This document shows, in pieces, positions 42,420 through 56,415 of a DNA stretch of 64,000 bases (position 1 is the stretch's first letter; each line of letters begins with the position of its first letter). This DNA comes from Ephydatia muelleri (taxonomy: Eukaryota; Porifera; Demospongiae; Spongillida; Spongillidae). The position numbers and the translations under genes are program-made. The notes under the pieces are model-generated. The model ran no database searches. It was not told where the DNA came from and saw only the letters and a program-made list of their open reading frames with translations. The stretch is from the NCBI GenBank assembly GCA_013339895.1, contig JABACO010000119.1, positions 32,537-96,536 of the forward strand, given 5' to 3'.

Positions 42420-45000
42420 TAGGGAGCGTGTTAAGAGAGGGTATGGGAAGGGTGGGTGTGATGAGAGAGGGTTTGATGAGGGAGGATGATGGGAATTGAG
42501 GGTTTGGGGCGGTGTGTGTGTGTGTGAGGAGGTGGATGTGGGTGGGGGAGGGAGGTGTGGGTGTGAGGAGGTGGGTGTGGGTGTGGGGAGGTGAATGTGG
42601 GTGGGGGAGGGAGTTGTGGGTGTGAGGAGGCGGGTGTGGGTTTGGGAGGTGGATGTGGATGTGGAGGGAGGTGAGGGTGTTATGGTGTGATATGGGATGG
42701 TTGTGGGAGATGGGTACAGGTTATGGAGTATAGAAGTGTGGAAAGGGAGGGTGTGAGGAAGAGGGTTTGTTCACATACATGTTACATCTGTTGTGCACAT
42801 CACTAACTCTATCATCCAAGTACTGTACACATGAAAGGTCAAATTTTAATCCGTCTTTGTTCTGGTCCTATGACACCTGTAACACACTTGAATGGAAGGA
42901 CTTTTAAGCAGTAACAAAGTACAGTACATCAATATCTCCAGTCTTTGTCTTGGTGCCATGAAACTGCAACACACTTGAATGGAAGGACTTTTCAATGGAA
43001 CCAAAGTACATCAATATCTATTATATCATCACAAATATCATATCATGCACTACAGACTGCTTAGAACTGATTATTCAAGTTATTTCTCATTCACAACATG
43101 GACAGACAGATGTCTGGTGATCAGTCACTGCATGATTGTACATCTGTCATATCTAATGTGTCAATCCTCACATATACTGGTTTTCAGATGCAGCAAATTG
43201 TATTGCAGGATGGTTGGAGTCGTTAAAACATGTGGTGTGGGTGTGGGAGGTGGGTGTGGGTGTGGGGAGGTGGGTGTGGGGTGTGGGAGGTGGGTGTGTG
43301 GGTGTGGCGGAGGTGGGTGTGGGGTGTGGGGAGGTGGGTGTGGGTGTGGGGAGGTGTTTGTGGTTGTGGGGAGGGGGTTTGGTTGTGGGGAGGTGGGTTG
43401 CTTGTGAGGAGGTGGGTGTGGGTGTGGGGAGGTAGGTGTGGGTATGGGGAGGTGGGTGTAGGGAAGTGGGTGTGAGTGTGGGAGGTGGGTGTGGGTGACC
43501 GGTGTGGGCATGGAGAATCCAATCCTGTACATGTACCAAAATTTACATACTTAGAGCCAGACTCTATCATTTCATCTTTGTTTGTCCAATCATTTATTAT
43601 CTGTCATACTCTGTGTGGTTGCTAAACAAATTGGAGGGGTATGTGTGTGAGGAGGTGGGTGGGGGTAGGTGGGTGTGGTTAGGTGGGTGTGGGTGTGGGG
43701 AGGTGGGTGAGGAGGTGGGTGTGGGTGTGGGGGGGGAGGAAGGTGTGGGTAGGGGGAGGTGGGTGTAGGGAAGTGGGTGTGAGTGTGGGAGTGGGGGTGT
43801 GGGAGGTGGGTGCAGGGAGGTGGGTGTGGGTGACCGGTGTGGGCATGGAGAATCCAATCCTGTACATGTACAAAAATTTACATACTTAGAGCCAGACTCT
43901 ATCATTTCATCTTTGTTTGTCCAATCAGTTATTTTCGGTCATACTCTGTGTGGTCTGCTAAACAAATTGGAAGGGTATGTGGGAGGGGAGGTGGGTGTAG
44001 GTGGGGTGTGGGGTGGGGAGGGGGTGGGGGGTGGGGAGGGGGGGTGGGGGGGGGGGGAGGGGTGGGATTGGGGAGGGGGGGTGGGTGGTTGTGGGGAGGG
44101 GTGTGGTGTGGGGAGTGGTGTGGTGTGGGGAGGTGGGTGTGTGGGTGTGGGGAGGTGGGTGTGGGTGTGGGTTTGGGGAGGTGGGTGTGGGAGGTGGGTG
44201 TGGGAGGTTGGTATGGGTGCGGGGAGGTGGGTGTGGGTGCGAGGAGGTGGTTTTGGTTATAGGTAGGTAGGTGTGGCTGTGTGGAGGTGGATGTGGGGTG
44301 GGTGTGGGCATGGCGAATCCAACTCCTGTACAAACTTTACATACTTAGAGCCAGACTCTATCATGTCATCTTTGTTTGTCCAATCAGTTATTTTCTGTCA
44401 GAGTCTGTGTGGTCTGCTAAACAATCGGAGGGTGTGGGGAAGTGATGAGTGTGGGTGTGGTGAGGTGGGTTTAGTTATAGGTAGGTAGGTGTGGCTGTGT
44501 GGAGGTGGGAAATGGGGGTGGGTGTGGGCAGCCATGGAGAATCCAACTCCTGATACAAAACTCAGTTATTTTCTGTCAGAGTCTGTGTGGTCTGCTAAAC
44601 AAATTGGAGGGTGTGGGGGAGGGTGTGTCGCTGTGGTTGTGAGGAGGTGTAGGTGTGGTGAGGTGTGTGTGTTTGGGAGGTGGAGTGGGTGTTGGGAGTT
44701 GGGTGTGGAGAGGTGGGTGTGGTGAGATGGGTGTGGCGAGATGGGTGGTGGTGAGGTGGGTGTGGGGAGGTGGGTGTGTGGTGAGGTGGGTGTGGTGAGG
44801 TGTGGGTGTCGGGAGGTGGGTGTGAGTGTGGGAAGGTGGGTTTGGGTGTGGAGAGGTGGTGTGAGAGTGGGTGTGGGGAGTTAGGTGTGGGCGTGATGTG
44901 GGGAGGGTGTGGAGATGGGTTCAGGTTATGGAGCATGTGAAGATAGAGGGTGTGGAAATGTAGGGAGTGTACAAATGTAGGGAGTGTACAAGAGGTTAGT
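42420..45000 (+). repeat. Intronic G-rich minisatellite field 1
   Basis: Blocks at about 42430-42750, 43215-43500, 43640-43835, 43980-44305, 44430-44530 and 44600-44935 are built from GGTGGGTGTGGGGA-like units. Between them recurs a conserved block of about 130 bp starting CATGGAGAATCCAA and ending GCTAAACAAATTGGAGGG. Frames of GVGRWVW type are artefacts. The sense strand of the gene is the G-rich one. Confidence 0.9.
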
Positions 45001-45895
45001 TCACATACCTTGATATGATACATCGATCATCCAAGTAGTATAGGTCAAATATAGAGGTCAGCGTCAGTAGGTTTTCTCCAGTCTTTGTCCTGGTCCCATG
45101 GCAGGACTTTTCAACACTACAAATAAACATCAATATCTATTATGCAATCACAAATGTTTATGCACTACAGAATGCATCACAAATCTTAGAATTGATTATT
45201 CCAGTTATTTCTCATTCACAACATGGGATGTCCACATAAAATCTACATGTGTACACTGTACGCTAGTAGCTTCTGATAAATACATACTTGTACCTCTGTT
45301 CGTGTACATGTACATGTGACCCAAGCCACACAGCATGCAGGGAGTGGTGTGTAAATTTACACATCACTACATGTGTATGACATCATAACCTGTAATCACT
45401 CTGTGTACATGCCATCCAACCACACAGCTTGTCTCAACAGAGTCTCATCGTGATTGTGTTGTAGTGATCTCACACATAATGGAGGCACCTCCTCCAGTGT
45501 TTCATCACATGCCACAATGACAGCATTGTTTTAAGTCTATCACTGGTCTCGCTGTCCTTTGTGTTTAACAGGTGCATTCCCATAGGACAACTGTTAGGGT
45601 GTGTAACCTCCCCTGCATTATGAAAATCGATTTTTCAGAATACTTTTAAAACAGTAATCGATTTTTCAGGTTTTTCTGCATCTAAAATCGATTTATGCAT
45701 TCCTATAGGGCCACTGATTGTGTGTGTGCATGTGTTGAAGAGTGAATAAAGCATTCATGTGTTTTTTGCAAATAGCATCCTGTCAAAAGCATTCATGTGT
45801 TTTTTGCAAATAGCATCCTGTCATATACATGCAGGAGCACCAGAATGAATGAAGTAGAATACCCTCTGTGGGTAATGATGGGATTTGTATTGCAG

Positions 45896-45994
45896 GATGG
45901 TGCGACTCCTCTGGTCATTGCAAGTCAGAAAGGACATCTTGAAATAGTGAAGTCACTCATTGATGCAGGAACTAATGTCAATCATACTACAAAG
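45896..45994 (+). CDS. Ankyrin exon A1
   Basis: Exactly 99 nt (33 codons, one ankyrin repeat), phase 0, between TATTGCAG and GTAGTG. It reads DGATPLVIASQKGHLEIVKS then LIDAGTNVNHTTK. TPL..A...GH...V..L...G...N is the ankyrin consensus. Confidence 0.85.
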
Positions 45995-47350
45995 GTAGTG
46001 AAAATAAAACACCATTATTTAGTGTCCTGAATTTTCACACGTGGGTTTCAGTTCAGTTCAATATACGACTATTGCTCCAGGTGTGTGTGGATCATGATGT
46101 ACATGTAGAGTGGAATTGTTTTCTGTGTTTATGTATGTACAGTATGTGAGGCCTGGACTAAGGGCAAAGTGGGGCCCATACAGTTCTCATGGGTCTCCCC
46201 CACCTCCTCCCCTTACCCTCTTCATGATCAGTCCATCTACCCACCAGCTCTCCCATGAGTAGTACATGTACATTACAGGTGTGGAAGCATTGTTAAGCAA
46301 GTATGCATGTGGAAGTGAAAACGGTTATGGGAGAACATGTAACACTAAAGCTGTATTGTATGAACAGTTTAAGTGGGCATAGTTAGAGAAAGTGTCAACG
46401 GCATATAACATTTGAAGGTGGCCATTGACATTAACGAATAAACGATATACATGTATGCACTTGGATTAGTGAACACGAGACTTGTCAGCAGATTAGTTAA
46501 TGCACCGATGTTATTGATCACCCCAACGCACCCCTGCCTGGACTTTCCAAGTACTCCCATGCACACACCTAGTTGTCTCTCCCACTCTTCAAATAGGACA
46601 TCATAAAAATCTATACTGGTATCCACTTATAGATTCAGATTCAATATGCAACACTACTATGACTTGCAATGTGCTAAATAGTCAGCGCTTAAATGATTCA
46701 GAGCCAAATGAATCTACGAATGAAGCCATATATTTGTCGCACGGTCGTACCACTAAGCTGATTTGTGGTGTTTAAATTGACCGCTACTGTTTGTGCGTGG
46801 GGATGTGGGTGTAGGTGAGTGTGGGGAGGTGGGTGTAGGTGTGGGCATGGAGAATCCAACTCCTGTACAAAAATTTACATACATAGAGCCTGACTCTATC
46901 ATGTCATCTTTGTTTGTCCAATCAGTTATTTCAGTCATAGTCTGTGTGCTCTGCTAAACAAATTGGATGGTGTAATGGAGGCACCTTCTCCATTGTTTCG
47001 TCACATGCCACAATGACAGCATTGTTTTAAGTCTATCACTGGTCTCGCTGTCCTTTGTTTTACAGGTGCATTCCCATAGGACAACTGTTAGGGTGTGTAA
47101 CCTCCCCTGCATAATGAAAATCGATTTTTCAGAATACTTTTGAAACAGTAATCGATTTTTCAAGTTTTTTGTGCATCTGAAAATCGATTTATGCATTCCT
47201 ATAGGGCCACTGATTGTGTGTGCATGTGTTGAAGAGTGAATAAAGCATTCATGTGTTTTTTGCAAATAGCATCCTGTCATATACATGCAGGAGCACCAGA
47301 ATGAATGAAGTAGAATACCCTCTGTGGGTAATGATGGGATTGTATTGCAG

Positions 47351-47449
47351 GATGGTGCGACTCCTCTGGTCATTGCAAGTCAGAATGGACATCTTGAAAT
47401 AGTGAAGTCACTCATTGATGCAGGAACTAATGTCAATCATACTACAAAG
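47351..47449 (+). CDS. Ankyrin exon A2
   Basis: 99 nt, phase 0, same splice borders as A1. It differs from A1 at one residue, Lys to Asn at position 12 (SQNGH). Intact. Confidence 0.85.
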
Positions 47450-48816
47450 GTAGTGAAAATAAAACACCATTATTTAGTGTCCTGAATTTCACACGTGGGT
47501 TTCAGTTCAGTTCAATATACGACTATTGCTCCAGGTGTGTGTGGATCATGATGTACATGTAGAGTGGAATTGTTTCTGTGTTTATGTATGTACATGTACA
47601 GTATGTGTGGCCTGGACTAAGGGCAAAGTGGGGCCCATACAGTTCTCATGGGCCTCCCCACCTCCTCCCCTTACCCTCTTCATGATCAGTCCATCTACCC
47701 ACCAGCTCTCCCATGAGTAGTACATGTACATTACAGGTGTGGAAGCATTGTTAAGCAAGTATGCATGTGGAAGTGAAAACGGTTATGGGGAGAACATGTA
47801 ACACTAAAGCTGTATTGTATGAACAGTTTTAAGTGGGCATAGTTAGAGAAAGTGTCAACGGCATATAACATTTGAAGGTGGCCATTGACATTAACGAATA
47901 AACGATATACATGTATGCACTTGGATTAGGCAACACGAGACGTGTCAGGAGATTAGTTAATGCACCGATGTTATTGATCACCCCCAACGCACCCCTGCCT
48001 GGACTTTCCAAGTACTCCCATGCACACACCTAGTTGTCTCTCCCACTCTTCAAATAGGACAGCATAAAAAATCTATACTGGTATCCACATATAGATTCAG
48101 ATTCAATTATGCAACACTACTATGACCTTGCAATGTGCTAAATAGTCAGCGCTTAAATGATTCAGAGCCAAATGAACATACGAATGAAGCCATATATTTG
48201 TCGCACGGTCGTACCACTAAGTTGATTTGTGGTGTTTAAATTGACCGCTACTGTTTGTGCGTGGGGATGTGGGTGTAGGTGGGTGTTGGGAGGTGGGTGT
48301 AGGTGTGGGCATGGAGAATCCAACTCCTGTACAAAAATTTACATACATAGAGCCTGACTCTATCATGTCATCTTTGTTTGTCCAATCAGTTATTTTCAGT
48401 CATAGTCTGTGTGCTCTGCTAAACAAATTGGATGGTGTAATGGAGGCACCTTCTCCATTGTTTCGTCACATGCCACAATGACAGCATTGTTTTAAGTCTA
48501 TCACTGGTCTCGCTGTCCTTTGTTTTACAGGTGCATTCCCATAGGACAACTGTTAGGGTGTGTAACCTCCCCTGCATAATGAAAATCGATTTTTCAGAAT
48601 ACTTTTGAAACAGTAATCGATTTTTCAAGTTTTTGTGCATCTGAAAATCGATTTATGCATTCCTATAGGGCCACTGATTGTGTGTGTGCATGTGTGAAGA
48701 GTGAATAAAGCATTCATGTGTTTTTTGCAAATAGCATCCTGTCATATACATGCAGGAGCACCAGAATGAATGGAGTAGAATACCCTCTGGGGGTAATGAT
48801 GGGATTTGTATTGCAG

Positions 48817-48915
48817 AATGGTGTGACTCCTCTGGTCGCTGCAAGTCACAATGGACATCTTGAAATAGTGAAGTCACTCATTGATGCAGGAACTAATGTC
48901 AATCATACTACAAAG
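48817..48915 (+). CDS. Ankyrin exon A3
   Basis: 99 nt, phase 0, intact. It starts NGVTPLVAASHNGHLEIVKS, so positions 1, 3, 8, 11 and 12 differ from A1. Acceptor TTGCAG and donor GTAGTG are kept. Confidence 0.85.
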
Positions 48916-49689
48916 GTAGTGAAAATAAAACACCATTATTTAGTGTCCTGAATTTTCACACATGGGTTTCAGTTCAGTTCAATATACGACTATTGCTCCA
49001 GGTGTGTGTGGATCATGATGTACATGTAGAGTGGAATTGTATTCTGTGTTTATGTATGTACAGTATGTGAGGCCTGGACTAAGGGCAAAGTGGGGCCCAT
49101 ACAGTTCTCATGGGCCTCCCCACCTCCTCCCCTTACCCTCTTCATGATCAGTCCATCTACCTACCAGCTCTCCCATGAGTAGTACATGTACATTACAGGT
49201 GTGGAAGCATTGTTAAGCAAGTATGCATGTGGAAGTGAAAACGGTTATGGGAGAACATGTAACACTAAAGCTGTATTGCATGAACAGTTTAAGTGGCATA
49301 GTTAGAGAAAGTGTCAACGGCATATAACATTTCAAGGTGGCCATTTACATTAACGAATAAACGATATACATGTATGCACTTGGATTAGGGAACACGAGAC
49401 TTGTCAGGAGATTAGTTAATGCACCGATGTTATTGATCACCCCAACGCACCCCTGCCTGGACTTTCCAAGTACTCCCATGCACACACCTCTTCAAATAGG
49501 ACATCATTAAAAAATCTATACTGGTATCCACTTATAGATTCAGATTCAATTATGCAACACTACTATGACTTGAAATGTGCTGAATAGTCAGCGCTTAAAT
49601 GATACAGAGCCAAATGAACCTACGAATGAAGCCATATATTCGTCGCACGGTCGTACCACTAAGCCGATGTGTGGTGTTTAATTGGACCG

Positions 49690-50645
49690 CTACTGGATGT
49701 GCGTGGGGATGTGGGTGTAGGTGGGTGTGGGGTGGTATGGGTATAGGTGTGGGGATGTGGGTGTAGGTGGGTGTGGGGAGGTGGGTGTAGGTGTGGGCAT
49801 GGAGAATCCAACTCCTGTACAAAAATTTACATACATAGAGCCTGACTCTATCATTTCATCTTTTATTTGTCCAATCAGTTATTTTCTGTCAGTCTGTGTG
49901 GTCTGCTAAACAAATTGGAGGGTGTGGGGAAGTGTGTGTGGGTGTGGGGAGGTGCGGGTGAGGAGGTGGGTGTGGGGGAGGTGGGTTGTGGGGAGGGGGA
50001 TGTGGGGGGTGGGGGTGGGAGGTGGGTGGTGGGGAGTTGGGTGTGGGTATGGGGAGGCGTATGGGTGTGGGGAGGTGTGGTATGGGGGGTGGGTGTGGAG
50101 GTGGGTTTGGGTGTGCTGAGGTGAGTGTGGGGAGGTGAGTGTGGGGAGGTAGGTGTGGGTGTGGGCATAGAGAATCCAATTCCTGTACAAAAATTTACAT
50201 ACTTAGAGCCAGACTCTATCATTTAATCTTTGTTTGTCCAATCAGTTATTTTCGGTCATAGCTGTGTGGTCTGCTAAACAAATTGGAGGGTATGGGGATG
50301 TGGGTGTGGTTGTGAGGAGTTGTGTGTGTGGTGAGGTTGTTTGTGTGGGGAGGGTGTGTGTGAGGTGAATGTGGGGAGGTGGGTGTCGGGCGGTGGGTGT
50401 TGGGAGGTGGGTGTGGGGTGTGTGAGGTGTGTGTGGTGAGGGTGTGTGTGGGAGGTGAGTGTGGTGTGTGTGGGTGTGGGGAGGTGTGTGTGGGTGTGGG
50501 GAGGTGGGTGTGAGTGTGGGAAGGTGGGTTTGGGGTGTGGAGAGGTGGTGTGAGTGGGGTGTGGGGAAGTGGTGGGGTAGGGAGTTAGGTGTGGGTGTGA
50601 TGTGGGCGGGTGTGGGAGATGGGTTCAGGTTATGGAGCATGTGAA
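49690..50645 (+). repeat. Intronic G-rich minisatellite field 2
   Basis: GGTGGGTGTGGGGA-type blocks at about 49705-49800, 49917-50165 and 50285-50640 surround two copies of the conserved CATGGAGAATCC...AAATTGGAGGG block. One copy reads CATAGAGAATCC. Confidence 0.9.
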
Positions 50646-51550
50646 GATAGAGGGTGTGGAAATGTAGGGAGTGTACAAGAGGTTAGTACACATACCTTGA
50701 TATGTTACATTGATCATCCAAGTACTGTACACAGTATAGGGTCAAATATAGAGGTCAGCGTCAGCGACAGTAGGTTTTCTCCAGTCGTTGTCCTGGTTCC
50801 TGGCAGGGACTTTTCAAAACTTCAAATAAGCATCAATATCTATTATGTAATCACAAATGTCATGCACTACAGAATGCATCACAAATCTTAGAATTGATTG
50901 TTCCAGTAATGTCTCATTCACAACATGGGATGTCCACACAACATCTACATGACGCTAGTAGCTTCTGATAAATACATACTTGTACCTCTATTCGTGTACA
51001 TGTACATGTGACCCAAGCCACACAGCATGCAGGGAGTGGTGTGGTAAATTTACACATCACTACATGTGTATGACATCATAGCCTGTAATCACTCTGTGTA
51101 CATGCAATCCAAACCACACAGCATGTCTCAACATAGTCTCATCGTGATTGTGTTGTAGTGATCTCACACATAATGGAGGCACCTCCTCCAATGTTTCGTC
51201 ACATGCCACAATGACAGCATTGTTTTAAGTCTATCACTGGTCTCCCTGTCCTTTGTTTTACAGATGCATTCCCATAGGACAACTGTTAGGGTGTGTAACC
51301 TCCCCTGCATAATGAAAATCTATTTTTCAGTATACTTTTAAAACACTAATCAATTTTTCAGGGTTTTGTGCATCTGAAAATCGATTTATGCATTCCTATA
51401 GGGCCACTGATTTTGTGTGTGCATGTGTTGAAGAGTGAATAAAGCATTCATGTGTTCTTTGCAAATAGCATCCTGTCATATACATGCAGGAGCACCAGAA
51501 TGAATGAAGTAGAATTCCCTCTGGGGGTAATGATGGGATTTGTATTGCAG

Positions 51551-51648
51551 GATGGTTGGACTCCTCTGGTCATTGCAAGTCAGAATGGACATCTTGAATA
51601 GTGAAGTCACTCACTGAAGCAGGAGCTAATGTCAATCATACTACAAAG
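51551..51648 (+). pseudogene. Ankyrin exon A4, frameshifted
   Basis: It starts DGWTPLVIASQNGHLE but one A is missing from the CTTGAAATAGTG run. The exon is 98 nt and meets a TAG at 51599-51601. Splice borders are intact. Including it would end the protein; skipping it keeps the frame because its neighbours are phase 0. Confidence 0.85.
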
Positions 51649-52744
51649 GTAGTGTAAATAAAACACCATTATTTAGGGTCCTACATTTTCACACATCGGT
51701 TTCAGTTCAGTTCAATAAATGACTTTTGCTCCAGGTTGTGAGTGGATCGTGATGTACATGTAGAGTGGAATTATACTCTGTGTGTCTGTATGTACAGTAT
51801 GTGAGGCCTGGACTAAGGGCAAAGTGGGGCCCATACAGTTCTCATGGGCCTCCCCACCTCCTCCCCTTACCCTCTTCACGATCAGTCCATCTACCCACCA
51901 GCTCTCCCATGAGTAGTACATGTACATTACAGGTGTGGAAGCATTGTTAAGCAAGTATGCATGTGGAAGTGAAAACGGTTATGGGTGAACATGTAACACT
52001 AAAGCTGTATTGCATGAACAGTTTAAGTGGGCAAAGTTAGACAAAGTGTCAATGGCATATAACATTTCAAGGTGGCCATTTATATTAACGAATAAACGAT
52101 ATACATGTATGCACTTGGATTAGGCAACACGAGACGTGTCAGGAGATTAGTTAATGCACCGATGTTATTGATCACCCCAACGCACCCCTGCCTGGACTTT
52201 CCAAGTACTCCCATGCACACACCTAGTTGTCTCTCCCACTCTTCAAATAGGACATCATGGGCGACTCTTGAGTTTGCAGTACCGTTATCATAGTGTAGGT
52301 AATACTTGAACTGTTGTAGTGCACTTCTAACCAGGCTGGTCAATGATCGCCAAATGAATAGATTAGCGTATGTACACCATGGCTACCATTACACAGGACA
52401 GTGATTTCAGTGATATGTGTAAAATTAATTTTTTAATTTGTTCTGGTGATGCTGCTTGCCCCTTGTTTGACAATCATCATACTTCAGGAGGTCACATAAA
52501 ACTATGTACACTTCTAGCAGCTCTGAGAGTGGGAAAGCTAAACCGCGTGTGGTGAATATTTGAGATACATTTGCATTGGCTGGGGTAGTATCCCTTTCTT
52601 TCTTATTCTCCTCCCTCCCTTCACATCTCTCTACCCTTCTTTAATTCACTGTGTTCTAACCTGCACATTGCTATACACGTGCATGGAGGTGGTTGTATGA
52701 ATAGTGTATGTTTAACTATGTTTTGTTCCTTCAATCCTTACTAG

Positions 52745-52846
52745 AACAATAGAACAGCAGTGTATATGGCAAGTGTGAAGGGTCATCACGGTGTAGTACT
52801 GAGCTTATTGGGAGCAGGTGCTGACGTCAATATAGCAACATCTAAT
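52745..52846 (+). CDS. Ankyrin exon B1
   Basis: 102 nt (34 codons), phase 0, after CCTTACTAG and before GTAAGT. It reads NNRTAVYMASVKGHHGVVLS then LLGAGADVNIATSN, a less canonical ankyrin repeat (TAV replaces TPL) with the conserved GH...V..LL..GADVN half. Confidence 0.85.
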
Positions 52847-52999
52847 GTAAGTGATGTGATGTTTAACAATAACTTGCAATGTGCTAAATAGTCAGCGCTT
52901 AAATGATACAGAGCCAAATGAACCTACGAATGAAGCCATATATTCGTCACTCGGTCGTACCACTAAGCTGATGTGTGGTGTTTAATTTGACCGCTACTG

Positions 53000-55190
53000 T
53001 ATGTGCGTGGGGATGTGGGTGTAGGTGGGTGTGGGGGTGGTATGGGTGTGGGTGTGGGGAGGTGGGTGTGGGGTGTGGGTGTGGGCATGGAGAATCCAAC
53101 TCCTGTACAAAACTTTACATACTTAGTTCTCATGGGCCTCCCCACCTCCTCCCCTTACCCTCTTCATGTTCAGTCCATCTATCCAGCAGCTCTCCCATGA
53201 GTAGTACATGTACATTACAGGTGTGGAGCATTGTTAAGCAAGTATGCATGTGGAAGTGAAAACGGTTATGGGAGAACATGTAACACTAAAGCAGTATTGC
53301 ATGAACAGTTTAAGTGGGCATAGTTAGACAAAGTGTCAACGGCATATAACATTTCAAGGTGGCCATTTACATTAACGAATAAACGATATACATGTATGCA
53401 CTTGGATTAGGCAACACGAGACTTGTCAGGAGAGATTAGTTATGCACCGATGTTATTGATCACCCCAACGCACCCCTGCCTGGACTTTCCAAGTACTCCC
53501 ATGCACACACCTAGTTGTCTCTCCCACTCTTCAAATAGGACATCATGGGTGACTCTTGAGTTCCTGTACATCCAACTCTTTTACAAATCTTTACATACTT
53601 AGAGCCAGACTCTATCATTTTCATCTTTTGTTTATCCAATCAGTTATTTTCGGTCATAGTCTGTGTGGTCTGCTAATCAAATTGGAAGGTGTGGGGAAGG
53701 TGTGTGGGTGTGGTTGTGAGGAGTTGTGGGTGTGGGGAGGTGCGTGTGAAGAGGTGGGTGTGGGGGAGGTGGGTGTGGGAGGTGGGTGTGGGGAGGTGGG
53801 TGTGGGGAGGTGGGTGTTGGGAGGTGGGTGTGGGGAGGTGGGTGTGGGTGTGGGGAGGTACGTGTGGGGAGGTAAGTGGGAGGTGGTGTGGGTGTGGACA
53901 GGTGGGTGTGGGGAAGTGGGTGTGGTGCGGGAAGGTGGGTGTGGGTTTGGAGAGGTGGCTGTGGTTATAGGTAGGAAGGTGTGGGGAGGTGGGTGTGGGT
54001 GTTGGCTTGGAGAATCCAACTTCTGTACAAAACTTACATACCTAGAGCCAGACTCTATCATTTCATCTTTGTTCGTCCAATCAGTTATTTTCGGTCATAG
54101 CTGTTGTGGTCTGGTAAACAAATTGGAGGGTGTGGGGAAGTGTGTGTGGGTGTGGTTGTGAGGAGTTGTGGGTGTGGTGAGATGTGTGTGGGGGGAGGTG
54201 AGTGTGAGGTGAATGTGGGGAGGTGGGTGTTGGGAGGTGGGTTTGGTGAGGGGTGTGTGGTGAGGTGTGTGTGGTGAGGTGTGTGGTGAGGTGTGTGTGG
54301 GGAGGTGAGTGTGGGTGTGTGTGGATGTGGGAGGTAGTGTGAGTGAGAAGGTGGGTTTGTGGAGAGTGGTGTGAGTGTGGGTGTGGGGAGGTGGTGGGTG
54401 TGTTTTTAGGTGTGGGTGTGATGTGGGAGGGTGTGGGAGGGTGGTTCAGGTTATGGAGCATGTGAAGATAGAGGGTGTGGAAATGTAGGGAGTGTACAAG
54501 AGGTTAGTACACATACCTTGATATGTTACATCGATCATCCAAGTACTGTACACAGTATAGGTCAAATATAGAGGTCGGCTACAGTAGGTTTTCTCCAGTC
54601 TTTGTCTTGGTCCCATGGCAGGACTTTCAACAAGTGCTACAAATAAACATCAATATCTATTATGTAATCACAAAAACTTATGCACTACAGAATGCATCAC
54701 ATATTTTGAATGATTACAGGTGCATTCCTATAGGGGCAACTGATTGTGTGTGTGCATGTGTTGAAGGGTGAATAAAGCATCATGTGTTTTTTTGCAAATA
54801 GCATCCTGTCGTATACATGCAGAGCACCAGAATGAATGTTTAATTTAACCCCTACACTGTACATGTATGTGCGTGGGGATGTGGTGTAGGTGGGTGTGGG
54901 GTGGTATGGGTGTGGGTGGGGGGGAGGTGGGTGTAGGTGTGGGGGAGGTGGGTGTGGGGAGGTGGGTGTGGGGAGGTGGGGTTGTGGGGAGGTGGGTGTG
55001 GGAGGTGGGGTGTGGGGAGGTGGGTGTGGTGTGTGTTTGTGAGGAGATGAGTGTGGGTTTTGGGCGGTGGTGTGGTGGGTGTGGGAAGGTGGGTTGTGCA
55101 TGTGGCTAGGTTGGTGGTGAGTGTGTGGTGTGGGGCGGTGGTGGTGTGGGGTTAGTTAGGTGTGGGTGTGATGTGGGAGGGGTGTGGAAA
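53000..55190 (+). repeat. Intronic G-rich minisatellite field 3
   Basis: Blocks at about 53005-53090, 53690-54005, 54125-54450 and 54870-55190. Truncated pieces of the A-module (for example TGCATTCCTATAGGG near 54720 and CATACATGCAGAGCACCAG near 54815) lie among them without the A exon, which points to unequal exchange or deletion. Confidence 0.85.
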
Positions 55191-55492
55191 TGTAGGGAGT
55201 GTACAAGAGGTTAGTACACACACCTTGATATGTTACATCGATCATCCAAGTACTGTACACAGTATAGGTCAAATATAGAGGTCAGCCGACAGTAAGTTTT
55301 CTCCAGTCTTTGTCCTGGTCTCATGGCAGGACTTTCAACACTACAAATAAACATCAATATCTATTTTGCCATCACAAATGTTATGCACCTACAGAATGGA
55401 TCACAAAATCTTAGAATGGATTATTTAAGTGGGCATAATTGGTGTATGAACCGTGTATGTTTAATATGTTTTGTTCCTTCAATCCTCACTAG

Positions 55493-55594
55493 GACAATAC
55501 AACAGCAGTGTTTATGGCAAGTATGAAGGGTCATCACGGTGTAGTACTGAGCTTATTGGGAGCACGTGCTGACGTCAATATAGCAGAATCTGAT
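55493..55594 (+). CDS. Ankyrin exon B2
   Basis: 102 nt, phase 0, after CTCACTAG and before GTAAGT. It starts DNTTAVFMASMKGHHGVVLS and carries GARADVN, with Arg where other B copies have Gly. Intact. Confidence 0.85.
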
Positions 55595-55749
55595 GTAAGT
55601 GATGTGATGTTTTAACGATGACTTGCAATGTGCTAAATAGTCAGCGCTTAAATGATACAGAGCCAAATGAACCTACGAATGAAGCCATTTATTCGTCGCA
55701 TGGTCGTACCACTAAGCCAATGGGTGGTGTTTAATTTGACCGCTACTGT

Positions 55750-56415
55750 ATGTGCGGGGGATGTGGGTGTAGGTGGGTGTGTGGGTGTAGGTGGGTGTGG
55801 GGTGGTATGGGTGTGGGGAGGTGGGTGTAGATGTGTTAATTTAGGTGTGGGTATGATGTGGGAGGGTGTGGGAGATGGGTTCAGGTTATGGAGCATGTGA
55901 AGATAGAGGGTGTGGAAATGTAGGGAGTGTACAAGAGGTTAGTACATATACCTTGATATGTTACATCGATCATCCAAGTACTGTACACAGTATAGGTCAA
56001 ATATAGAGGTCAGCGACAGTGTTTTCTCCAGTCTTTGTCCTGGTCCCATGGCAGGACTTTTCAACACTACAAATAAACATCAATATCTATTATGCCATCA
56101 CATATGTTATGCATTACAGAATGGATCACAATCTTAGAATTGATTTTTCCAGTAATGTCTCATTCACAATATGAGATGTCCTCACAAAATCTACATGTGT
56201 ACACTGTACGCTAGTAGCTTCTGATAAATACATACTTGTACCTCTGTTGTGTACTTGTACGTGGGTGTGGGGTGTGGGGAGGTGGTTGTAGGTGTGGGAG
56301 GTGGGTGTGGGGAGGTTGGTATGGGTGTGGGGAGGTGTGTGGTGGGTTGTGGCCAGGTGGTTGTGGGTGTGGCGAGGTGGATGGTGGTGTGGGGAGGTGA
56401 GTATGGGTGGGGAGA
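55750..56415 (+). repeat. Intronic G-rich minisatellite field 4
   Basis: Two blocks, about 55755-55885 and 56258-56415, flank a duplicated intron stretch with CTACATGTGTACACTGTACG. Confidence 0.85.

Larger units (their letters stand above)
45479..49540 (+). repeat. Three tandem copies of an A-exon module, about 1.47 kb each
   Basis: The landmark AATGGAGGCACC occurs at about 45479, 46974 and 48439. Each copy contains, in order, a TAGGGTGTGTAACCTCCCC block, AATCGATTTTTCAG words, an A-type ankyrin exon and a shared intron tail with GTACATGTACATTACAGG. Copies differ by scattered single changes only. Confidence 0.9.
51174..52860 (+). repeat. A-B module, copy 1
   Basis: Landmark AATGGAGGCACC at about 51174 leads to exon A4 and, 1194 bp later, exon B1. 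The same pair with 1193 bp spacing appears at A6-B4, so the A-B pair was duplicated as a unit. Confidence 0.8.

Noticed and set aside
45797..46030. Reading the A exons as short open frames starting at an upstream Met
   Set aside because: The frames run through the acceptor TATTGCAG and past the donor. The repeated exon borders and the exact 99-nt length show a spliced exon instead.
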